Of a stretch of 5,487 bases of DNA, positions 1 through 5,487 are shown piece after piece. Position numbers and translations under genes: made by a program. Position 1 is the stretch's first letter, and each line of letters begins with the position of its first letter. This stretch comes from Candidatus Cloacimonadota bacterium (GTDB lineage Bacteria; Cloacimonadota; Cloacimonadia; Cloacimonadales; TCS61), in contig DRTC01000103.1 of NCBI GenBank assembly GCA_011372345.1, positions 1-5,487 of the forward strand, given 5' to 3'. The notes beneath the pieces are model-generated. The model was not told where the DNA came from. It made no database searches and saw nothing but the letters and a program-made list of their open reading frames with translations.

Positions 1-235
1 CGATTTCCAGGAATTCACCTTCATTAAAATAAGAAATTTTCTGAAAGATTTCTTCTCTTTCGGAAATTTCTTCCATTTCAAAACCATTAAGTGCAAAACT
101 TATTTCGATTGCTTCGTTTTCACCGCGAACATGTTCAAAAATATTCTTTTTCGAGTTTTCCGGAATATTAATCCATTCCGCTGTTAACATCATCGTAAAC
201 AAGATCAATGTCAAAATTAAAGTAATTTTCTTCAT
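1..235 (-). CDS. N-terminus of a second secreted protein, probably another C25-type protease (3' end beyond the window)
   Basis: Too short for a long-ORF call, but well supported: ATG at 233-235, an AGGAG site 10 nt upstream, and 78 open codons to the left edge. The product begins MKKITLILTLILFTMMLTA, a typical Sec signal peptide: two Lys, a hydrophobic core and a probable signal peptidase I cut after Ala19 (LTA before EW). No lipobox Cys is present. The mature start (EWINIPENSKKNIFEH, then EISFALNGFEMEE and KISYFNEGEFLEI) matches the pattern I recall for C25 propeptides: a W-x-x-I/L-P opening, an LNGF/LEGY-like strand, then an EGEFLEIG-like strand leading into a G-x-P-x-L-P segment. The catalytic region is not in view, so the product is inferred from this pattern and from the adjacent C25 gene. 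It could instead be a non-protease protein with the same N-terminal module. Its start lies 29 bp after the upstream stop, so co-transcription is likely. Confidence 0.8.
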   Translation of the reverse strand, partial: MKKITLILTLILFTMMLTAEWINIPENSKKNIFEHVRGENEAIEISFALNGFEMEEISEREEIFQKISYFNEGEFLEI

Positions 236-245
236 ACTAAAAAGT

Positions 246-250
246 CTCCT
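246..250 (-). promoter_or_regulatory. Shine-Dalgarno site of the downstream gene
   Basis: On the minus strand the 29-bp gap reads TAGGAGACTTTTTAGT immediately before the ATG at 235. AGGAG is a near-consensus ribosome binding site with a 10-nt spacer, slightly long but usable. It fixes the start of the second gene. The gap holds no inverted repeat followed by a T-run and is too short for a full promoter plus leader, which favours translation from a message continuing from the large gene. Confidence 0.75.
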
Positions 251-264
251 ATTTTTTTATTTCA

Positions 265-3200
265 TTAATTATTTGCTGTTACTTTATAGAATCTTTTCAT
301 ATTAGTTATCGGTTCATTCCAGTTTGTAGAACCTGTTACAGTATCAATATGAATAAATTCTGAGTAGGGATCATCCGAGGAATATATTTTGTAGTAGGTA
401 GCACCTTCAACAGACTCCCACCAAATGTACATACTATTTGAGTATTCAGTAATTCCTGATATGACTGGTGCTGTCAGGTCACCTGAGACAACTAATGATA
501 CAGGCACTGTTATCGGTGAATCTTCAGGATCGTTACTGGTAATGACAATATTTGCTTCATAAGTTCCAACTTCAAGAGTATCAGGATTTGTATCGAACAA
601 AACTGTTATAACATCATCCGGGGAGCCAATAGTGATCGAGCCATTTACAGTGTTTTCTCCGTCTAAAGTTAACCAGTTCAAAGAATGTCCGCTTGGTGTA
701 TAATCTAATCTTATTTGCGGTCTTTCTATAGGATTTGTTTCCCAGGGATCAGAACAACCAGCAGTATTGTCATTATAAGCCTGGGAATGCATACCTGTAT
801 AAACATCATAATAAACTGTAGAATTAGAAGTATAAGATGAATTATCGAAGCATATTTCTACGACCAAATTACTTGTTCCATCCCAGATAAAATTTGTAGG
901 AATATCATTCCATCCGTTAGAAGCAGTCCAGGTTCCGGAATATTGATTGGTTAATGCATCAGGTATCCAACCAGCAGGCATTATTGTCGCAGTTGTATGA
1001 CCCATATTGATATTAAAATTCTCCATTGTCTGACCACCAGCTGTTCCAACATTGAAGCCAACACTGCTAATTACACCCGTTAGAAGACCTGCAGAGGAAA
1101 GTTCAGCAGCAGTAAACAAATACTGGGCTCGTTTATCATGATAATATGTTCCAAAAGGTGTGATGTCAGTATCATAAGCACCGGAAAGACTTGAACCAGC
1201 ACCGACTACAACATATTCTCGATTTGATTTAGAGATTGATCTTGATAACTTATTCTTGCTTTTATTATTAACCTCAGATCGTCTGTCTAAATAGTTTACT
1301 GTGGCAGAATATTCCAGAGTTAGACCTCCTTCATTTCCTATGTAAAGATTATCAGTTGTAGATCCGCCAGGTACAAGAGTTTTTGTAAATGAGGAAGGTT
1401 CTACTGAAATATCTGCAGGTGTGCCCAAAGGTGGAAATATAATATAATCGATCCAGGCACAATCTGAGCCGGTACTTACAGAACCATCTTTATCATATTC
1501 CCATTTGAAAATGTGATTTCCGGTAGAAACGGGATAACTTACTTCTCCCCAGGAAATACTTCCTGCCCATTGTCCTTGTAATGAACCATCGATATAGAAT
1601 CGTAAGTAATCATAGTTATTTTCTGAAGATACTTTACGATAAAAAGAAATTGTTCCTGAAGAAACAACATTTACTTCTAAAATCAAATCAGTAATTTGAT
1701 TATGTGAGATAGTTCCTGATTTGGCACAATATGTTCCTTCAAAAGGAGTTTCAGTTACGACCGTCCAATCTTCATTACCATCAAACTCCCATGGGAATTT
1801 TGTGAAATCTCCTGTCTCAAAATCCTCCAAATTTAATCCGATTGTGATAACAAAACTATCATCTGTTAAATATCCTAAATCAGCCTCAATATCAAGATTG
1901 AAAACAATTGAATGTCCTACCGGAGCACTGGATGATGTCGTTATATTGTAATAAACAAAACCAGATGCTCCGGGAGATAAAGTTGATAAATTATCAGAAT
2001 TATCATTAATCGTGATATATGTATCTGACGATGAGAGAATCGAGGTTATATCGGAAGCTTCGGCACCACCATTATTTCGTAATGAGACTCTTATCTCAGC
2101 AGTCTCATCAGGATCTAGAATGTTGTTATCTCCATCATTAACAAAAACATCATGGAATTCGATCACAGGTGCGTTCAAAACCAGTTGAAAATTCAAATCC
2201 CAGGTACCTTCATTACCGGTAATATTAAGTTCAAATAAAGCATTATGCGCATCAGGACAGATATTTTCTACCGTAAAAGTATAATCCGTTAAATTGGTTT
2301 CTGAAGCTCCGCCTGAAATATCATTATAATTTGAAAAATTCTGTGTAATTGTTATGTAAGAATCAGATGAAGAGAGAACAGCGGATAATCCGCTAGAACC
2401 ATTTAATCCCATATTATTCAAAGCAATACCGAGATTCACAGTTTCACCATAATCGACATTACCGTTTCCATTAGTATCATCGATAGAAATCGTTCCAATA
2501 ACGAGATAAGGTTCAGTAGGAGGAGTCGGAGAGTTGGTCGTAAACAGAATAGCAGTTTCATTCTGTAAAGTTTTAGCCGCTGTGGGATAGCTGTTATTGA
2601 ATGTATATTCCAAACCGATCATACTTGTTTCATCTTCCAAACCGACTGTCGAATATTGTCCATGATTGGCATAACCTGCAATATCAACATTATTAAAGAC
2701 CTTATATTGAAATTTTATTTCACCGTCTCCGGTTATAGTAGAATAATAATTAGGATCATATAAAATTGTCTGAAAGGTTTCCTCCGAGCTGTCATACTCG
2801 CTTTGAAGGTGAGACCATTCAACGATGAAATAGTGCTGACTGGAATTAAAATAATAACATACATTGCTTCCGGTTCCTATCCTCAGATCATCCCAGAATG
2901 GAGCGATCATCGGGGAAGGTCCGAGAGGTCCGGGAAGACGCCAGTTAAAACTAGAAAATTGTTCGGTTGTTCCGGGAGTGATCCAACCATTAGAGCAAAC
3001 TGTTATTTCATTGTAGCTTTCTCCATAAAAAGGAAAAGTAAACGGTAAAGTAAGTGTCTCAGTATCTCCGGTATCTTCTCCATTATCACTCATCGGGATA
3101 ACAGTTCCAGGACCAGCATAGTTCGGATCAATTTCTTCCCATGAATATGTCGGTACAGAAATATAATCGGCATCTTCATCATCATAACAGTAATAACCAT

Positions 3201-5487
3201 AGGAATCGGGACCTAAAGGATCGGTTACGGAAACATTACCAACATCAAGGATAAAGGAAACTGTATTGTTATAACCAGAACCTCCATTATTATAAAGATT
3301 AAGTTCTAAAACGAATTGTGTTCCGGGAGCGATATTAGCACTGGCTGTAATATTGAACCTGTTAGTTGTATTTGTTGATTGACCGCCTGCTGGAACATTT
3401 CCGAAATAACCAATATCATCATTAATAGTGATTGAAGAATTCGAGCAGGATAATGTTCCGTAAATCAAGTCGGCTGATTCTGATTCAAGATTATCTATTG
3501 TTACCGTGAGATCCGAATCTTCACCAGGGCTTAAAACTCCATCTCCACCATCAATAACAGTATAATCATTATAATCCAGGTTTGGCCCCTTAACAGTTAA
3601 ATGAATTATATCATACCAGGTATCAAGACCTGAATTAATTGTAACATCAAAAAAGATTTCCGAACCGCCTAAAGAATTATTATCAACATCAAATTCAAAA
3701 GCTCCATTGATGTTCAAAATTTCACCAGCGCCAATGGTTCCATAATTTTCTGTATTATCTGAAATTGTAATAAAAGTGTTATCAGTTGTAATACTTGCTT
3801 GAACTGGATATGAAATTGATGTACCATAGTTTTTTAGACTAACATTAAGACCGATACTTTCCCCAGGATTGATATTTCCGTCATTATTGCCAGCAGAATC
3901 ATCAATATCAACCTGGAAAATATTAACAAAACAATTGGTTTGGCTGACATCAAAACTACCAATATAGGGAACGAAGTTATGGTTTGTTACTGTTAATTTA
4001 ACAGTTCCTTCTGTTTCAGCATCGATTGGTAAATAAACTTTTCCCTCGCTATCAGTATAATCAGTAGCAAAAATCACATCGTCACCCATTAGAGCAGTTA
4101 CCCAGGCACCTTCGATAGGAGCACGAGTTGTGTTCTCAACTGTCACTTCGAGGAAATTGCTTCCTATCGGTACAACAGGATCATAAGTTATGATAAGTTC
4201 TTGAGGAAGACCTGTCCATACTTCCATTCCCGGATCTCCCATCAGGTTGTTCCAATAAGAAAACTTATAAACATAATTACTGGGATTTTGCGGATAATTA
4301 AGGTATAAATTTAATTTTCCTCTATTTAATGCTCCTCCCATATGATAGATATTATCCTGGAAAATACCATAATATGTTCCGGCATCGAGACAATTATTAA
4401 AGCAGGTATGTGTTCCTGTAGTTGCTGTTCCAATCGCAGCAATTGCTCCTTTTGGAACCGTAGCACTTCCGGCTTTTAAAAAATATTCGCTACGGCAATC
4501 GCTTGTTCCCTCAAAATCACCAGTAGCGCAAGTGGGGAAAACACCTACAGGTAACATAAAACCATTGGATAAACTTGATATATCATCGGTTCCCCAACCG
4601 CTCATTCCCATATAACCACGATAATTGAAATACAGGACTCCATCATTCATTGAACTATTCATTTCATTAGCACAACTACCATAATAGATTTCGTCATAAG
4701 AAAAACCTGATTCATTATCATTGATCATTTCTTTAATACTTCTCTTAGTTGTAATACAAGAAGGTCCGGATTGAGAAGGATCACCAACTAATAGAATTTC
4801 ATTATACCAACTTGTTTCCGTCATATATGGTTCTTTTTCATAATTCAGAATTTTGTAAACAATGGTGGCAAGTTCATCGATATAATTAAATGAAAGACGT
4901 CCAATAAAAAGGTCAGCTAAAATGTCACCACCTTCAAGTAAAGCATAATATTGATCACCTTCTCCTCCGTCCATATATGATGTCGGAATGTTAAAGTTTC
5001 CTCCTGCGTCTCCTACCAGACAGACGAATTCAGGTGGATTATCCCAGGTATCATAAGCAGTCTGGATATAAGATTTGATGGTCGAACTACTTGTGCCTGA
5101 AGCAAAATCAACTGTGGTAACTTCAAATCCTTTCTGATGTTTCCAATCAACTAAAAGATCGAGATATGTTTCAACAGAAGTGCTGGTCGTATAAATAAAG
5201 AGATAACTTGGATCCTGATATTCATCATCTCTGGAAATTAGTGATTCATAATTGACGATTGTTGAAGCATATAAGGATTCATAAGATTTTGATTTTTTCC
5301 TGTCGTGTATTTTTGGATTTTCTCCGCCGTTACCTTTACAATTAACGATCAAATCTATATTTTTATATAGTTTTAATTCTTGTGTTTGGGGATCATATTG
5401 AAACGGATTAACAGTTACAGTTACGACTCTGTAATCCCTCATGATCGCAGGAGTTCCGATCTCAGCGATTGTACCGGGAAAAATATC
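265..5487 (-). CDS. Large secreted multidomain gingipain-like (peptidase family C25) protease, 5' end beyond the window
   Basis: The reading frame is open for 1,740 codons and ends in tandem stops (TAA then TGA). The Met at 5440-5442 is unlikely to be the start: 15 further codons run in frame to the window edge (including AEIGTPAI), there is no Shine-Dalgarno site before it, and the signal peptide and most of the propeptide are missing. Domains: propeptide end (to about residue 50); C25 catalytic domain (about 76-412) with DQYYALL, IGRLS and NYEKEP signatures, Cys305 in PTCATGDFE and a WNNLMGDPG end motif; Ig-like (413-505); repeats (508-617, 618-736); nidogen-like (737-978); repeats (979-1092, 1093-1203); MAM/jelly-roll-like (1204-1338); split BACON-like Ig (1342-1384 and 1586-1654) holding an inserted domain (1385-1585); FN3 (1655-1725). 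In gingipains a Cys/His dyad cleaves after Arg or Lys. Here Tyr277 occupies the expected His position, so activity is uncertain. Likely extracellular. The C25 assignment is firm; substrate and specificity are unknown. Confidence 0.93.
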   Translation of the reverse strand, partial: DIFPGTIAEIGTPAIMRDYRVVTVTVNPFQYDPQTQELKLYKNIDLIVNCKGNGGENPKIHDRKKSKSYESLYASTIVNYESLISRDDEYQDPSYLFIYTTSTSVETYLDLLVDWKHQKGFEVTTVDFASGTSSSTIKSYIQTAYDTWDNPPEFVCLVGDAGGNFNIPTSYMDGGEGDQYYALLEGGDILADLFIGRLSFNYIDELATIVYKILNYEKEPYMTETSWYNEILLVGDPSQSGPSCITTKRSIKEMINDNESGFSYDEIYYGSCANEMNSSMNDGVLYFNYRGYMGMSGWGTDDISSLSNGFMLPVGVFPTCATGDFEGTSDCRSEYFLKAGSATVPKGAIAAIGTATTGTHTCFNNCLDAGTYYGIFQDNIYHMGGALNRGKLNLYLNYPQNPSNYVYKFSYWNNLMGDPGMEVWTGLPQELIITYDPVVPIGSNFLEVTVENTTRAPIEGAWVTALMGDDVIFATDYTDSEGKVYLPIDAETEGTVKLTVTNHNFVPYIGSFDVSQTNCFVNIFQVDIDDSAGNNDGNINPGESIGLNVSLKNYGTSISYPVQASITTDNTFITISDNTENYGTIGAGEILNINGAFEFDVDNNSLGGSEIFFDVTINSGLDTWYDIIHLTVKGPNLDYNDYTVIDGGDGVLSPGEDSDLTVTIDNLESESADLIYGTLSCSNSSITINDDIGYFGNVPAGGQSTNTTNRFNITASANIAPGTQFVLELNLYNNGGSGYNNTVSFILDVGNVSVTDPLGPDSYGYYCYDDEDADYISVPTYSWEEIDPNYAGPGTVIPMSDNGEDTGDTETLTLPFTFPFYGESYNEITVCSNGWITPGTTEQFSSFNWRLPGPLGPSPMIAPFWDDLRIGTGSNVCYYFNSSQHYFIVEWSHLQSEYDSSEETFQTILYDPNYYSTITGDGEIKFQYKVFNNVDIAGYANHGQYSTVGLEDETSMIGLEYTFNNSYPTAAKTLQNETAILFTTNSPTPPTEPYLVIGTISIDDTNGNGNVDYGETVNLGIALNNMGLNGSSGLSAVLSSSDSYITITQNFSNYNDISGGASETNLTDYTFTVENICPDAHNALFELNITGNEGTWDLNFQLVLNAPVIEFHDVFVNDGDNNILDPDETAEIRVSLRNNGGAEASDITSILSSSDTYITINDNSDNLSTLSPGASGFVYYNITTSSSAPVGHSIVFNLDIEADLGYLTDDSFVITIGLNLEDFETGDFTKFPWEFDGNEDWTVVTETPFEGTYCAKSGTISHNQITDLILEVNVVSSGTISFYRKVSSENNYDYLRFYIDGSLQGQWAGSISWGEVSYPVSTGNHIFKWEYDKDGSVSTGSDCAWIDYIIFPPLGTPADISVEPSSFTKTLVPGGSTTDNLYIGNEGGLTLEYSATVNYLDRRSEVNNKSKNKLSRSISKSNREYVVVGAGSSLSGAYDTDITPFGTYYHDKRAQYLFTAAELSSAGLLTGVISSVGFNVGTAGGQTMENFNINMGHTTATIMPAGWIPDALTNQYSGTWTASNGWNDIPTNFIWDGTSNLVVEICFDNSSYTSNSTVYYDVYTGMHSQAYNDNTAGCSDPWETNPIERPQIRLDYTPSGHSLNWLTLDGENTVNGSITIGSPDDVITVLFDTNPDTLEVGTYEANIVITSNDPEDSPITVPVSLVVSGDLTAPVISGITEYSNSMYIWWESVEGATYYKIYSSDDPYSEFIHIDTVTGSTNWNEPITNMKRFYKVTANN
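268..480 (-). other. C-terminal fibronectin type III domain
   Basis: Residues 1655-1725. LTAPVISGITEYSNSMYIWW gives the first strands, ESVEGATYYKIYSSDDPYSE the central 'GAxxYKIY' strand, and WNEPITNMKRFYKVTANN the last strands. The protein ends right after the final FYKVTA strand, with no separate C-terminal sorting domain of type IX secretion cargo and no LPXTG or transmembrane anchor. Confidence 0.75.
481..1419 (-). other. BACON/ASPM-like Ig domain interrupted by an inserted domain
   Basis: The first half (residues 1342-1384) reads PADISVEPSSFTKTLVPGGS and then LYIGNEGGLTLEYSATVNY. The second half (1586-1654) reads HSLNWLTLDG, VITVLFDTNPDTLEVGTYEA and NIVITSNDPEDSPITVPVSL. Together they make one standard Ig-like unit. 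Between them (1385-1585, bases 688-1290) is a separate module: a basic linker, then YLFTAAELSSAGLLTGVISS, VGFNV, MGHTTATIMPAGW, WDGTSNLVVEICFDNSS and ERPQIRLD. I recognise this insert only as a recurrent extracellular module of FCB-group proteins and give it no function. Confidence 0.65.
1429..1833 (-). other. MAM/jelly-roll-like domain
   Basis: Residues 1204-1338. It begins LEDFETGDFTKFPWEFDGNE followed by DWTV, then FEGTYCAKSG, VVSSGTISFYRKVSSENNYD, LRFYIDGSLQGQWAG, SYPVSTGNHIFKWEYDKDGS and SDCAWIDYIIFP. A paired opening 'E-F-E' strand and a closing 'AWIDYI' strand around a D-x-L-x-F-x-I-D-G core are seen in MAM-like and cleaved-adhesin-type domains of secreted bacterial proteins. Cys1239 and Cys1328 could pair. 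The likely role is ligand or carbohydrate binding, which is inferred. Confidence 0.6.
1834..2166 (-). repeat. Extracellular beta-sandwich repeat, copy 4
   Basis: Residues 1093-1203. Loop NDGDNNILDPDET, strand IRVSLRNNGGAEASD, then LSSSDTYITINDNSDNLSTL followed by SPGAS, and IVFNLDIEADLG. It is closest to copy 3: the SSSD-x-YITI segment is nearly identical, with a spacing of about 114 residues, suggesting that 3 and 4 are a more recent duplication than 1 and 2. Confidence 0.7.
2167..2508 (-). repeat. Extracellular beta-sandwich repeat, copy 3
   Basis: Residues 979-1092. Loop DDTNGNGNVDYGET, strand LGIALNNMG, then LSSSDSYITITQNFSNYNDI followed by SGGAS, and ALFELNITGNEG at the end. Same layout as copies 1 and 2, with the D/N/G loop most regular here. 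Confidence 0.7.
2509..3234 (-). other. Nidogen-like beta-sandwich domain
   Basis: Residues about 737-978. Landmarks: TLPFTFPFYGESYNEI, then VCSNGWITPG (Cys816), FNWRLPGPLGPSPMIAPFWDD (landmarks at 833-852), HYFIVEWSHL, EETFQTILYD, GDGEIKFQYK and STVGLEDETSMIGLEYTF. The FPFYG / SNGW / APFWDD / TFQ-IL / GxIxFQY series is typical of nidogen-like extracellular domains, which usually serve in binding or adhesion. It separates repeat copies 2 and 3. The fold call comes from motifs only. Confidence 0.62.
3235..3591 (-). repeat. Extracellular beta-sandwich repeat, copy 2
   Basis: Residues 618-736. It has the same layout as copy 1, about 117 residues later: loop DGGDGVLSPGED, strand LTVTIDNLESESA, then SNSSITINDDIGYFGNVPAG, and VLELNLYNNGG at the end. 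Its sequence has diverged clearly from copy 1, so the repeat is visible at protein level and not as DNA identity. Confidence 0.68.
3592..3921 (-). repeat. Extracellular beta-sandwich repeat, copy 1
   Basis: Residues 508-617. The copy opens with an Asp/Asn/Gly loop (DDSAGNNDGNINPGES) followed by an LNVSLKNYG strand. It then has TTDNTFITISDNTENYGTIG and ends with FFDVTINSG and HLTVKG. The same order of elements recurs in three later copies. The D/N/G-rich loop ending in PGE resembles calcium-binding loops of such modules; calcium binding is an inference. Confidence 0.7.
3928..4206 (-). other. Ig-like domain directly after the protease domain
   Basis: Residues 413-505, from PQELIITYDPVVPIG to YIGSFDVSQ. 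The pattern is that of a gingipain-type C-terminal Ig domain or a carboxypeptidase-regulatory-like fold: a VTVENTTRAPIEGAWVTAL strand pair, then DSEGKVYLPI, then TVKLTVTNHNFVPYIGSF. Such a domain normally packs against the C25 catalytic unit. The boundary is approximate. Confidence 0.65.
4207..5217 (-). other. C25 caspase-like catalytic domain
   Basis: Residues about 76-412. Landmarks in order: YLFIYTTSTS strand; DLLVDWKHQKGFEV; FVCLVGDAG strand; GDQYYALLEGGD and DLFIGRLS, resembling the gingipain segment with the substrate-pocket Asp and GRxS; KILNYEKEP helix; EILLVGDPS; LYFNYRGYMGMSGW, where gingipains have NYxGHG; PTCATGDFE with the presumed nucleophile Cys305; PKGAIAAIGTATTGTHT; and YWNNLMGDPGMEVWT closing the fold. 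The domain carries clustered Cys residues (229, 257, 305, 316, 347, 351). The family call is firm. Retained activity is open because the usual His is Tyr277. Confidence 0.88.
5295..5487 (-). other. C-terminal end of the C25 propeptide (partial)
   Basis: The visible part reads AEIGTPAIMRDYRVVTVTVN, then PFQYDPQTQELKLYKNIDL. This fits the last strands of a C25 propeptide, where a GxPAIxRDxR motif is followed by an NPxQY-type strand and an EL-containing strand. A basic stretch (DRKKSKS, residues 47-53) follows before the catalytic domain begins. In gingipains the propeptide keeps the enzyme latent until cleaved off. The missing N-terminal part should lie just beyond the right edge. Confidence 0.7.

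Noticed and set aside
236..264. Terminator or promoter between the two genes
   Set aside because: The gap is 29 bp, AT-rich and without an inverted repeat. Its A-run on the minus strand is not preceded by a stem, and there is no room for a promoter plus the Shine-Dalgarno site.
1721..1951. Plus-strand open frame of 76 codons
   Set aside because: It lies wholly inside the well-patterned repeat copy 4 and MAM-like region of the large minus-strand gene, has no credible ribosome site and resembles no family. It is a shadow frame.
2803..3048. Plus-strand open frame of 81 codons
   Set aside because: It lies opposite the nidogen-like domain, whose motifs (FPFYG, SNGW, APFWDD) show that the minus strand is coding. 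No independent support.
1834..3921. DNA-level repeat or CRISPR-like array
   Set aside because: The periodicity is in protein motifs about 110-120 residues apart. No short identical DNA repeats with regular spacers are visible.
4207..5217. Naming the gene rgpA, rgpB or kgp
   Set aside because: The catalytic domain is C25-like, but the canonical His motif differs, the accessory domains are unlike the Porphyromonas haemagglutinin regions, and the organism is probably not Porphyromonas.
265..5487. Frameshift or gene decay in the long gene
   Set aside because: The frame is open throughout, domain motifs run in order without gaps, and the end is a clean tandem stop after a complete FN3 domain.

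Overview
The window is AT-rich bacterial DNA with two genes, both read leftward on the minus strand and 29 bp apart. Neither is complete. One large gene fills about 95% of the window. The start of a second gene occupies the left 235 bp. I see no RNA gene, CRISPR array, insertion sequence or phage gene.

Right to left in transcription order, the first gene (265-5487, open at the right edge) encodes a very large secreted protein. It has a gingipain-type (peptidase family C25) caspase-like protease domain followed by about 1,300 residues of extracellular beta-sandwich modules. The order is: end of a C25 propeptide, C25 catalytic domain, Ig-like domain, two Asp/Asn/Gly-rich repeats, a nidogen-like beta-sandwich, two more of the same repeats, a MAM/jelly-roll-like domain, a BACON/ASPM-like Ig domain split by an inserted domain of about 200 residues, and a terminal fibronectin type III (FN3) domain. 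The catalytic Cys is present, but Tyr stands where the gingipain catalytic His is expected.

The second gene (1-235, open at the left edge) has a clear signal peptide and what looks like the first part of a C25 propeptide. The two genes therefore look like tandem related proteases, probably on one transcript: the gap is short, has no terminator, and carries a Shine-Dalgarno site for the second gene.

The composition, the long modular C25/FN3 architecture, the Asn/Asp/Ser/Thr-rich modules and the MKK-type signal peptide suggest an anaerobic member of the FCB group, such as Cloacimonadota (Candidatus Cloacimonetes) or a relative. This assignment comes from remembered family resemblance and is an inference. 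The proteins probably act outside the cell in protein degradation or surface adhesion. Residue numbers for the large protein count from the Met codon at 5440-5442, which is probably not the real start.
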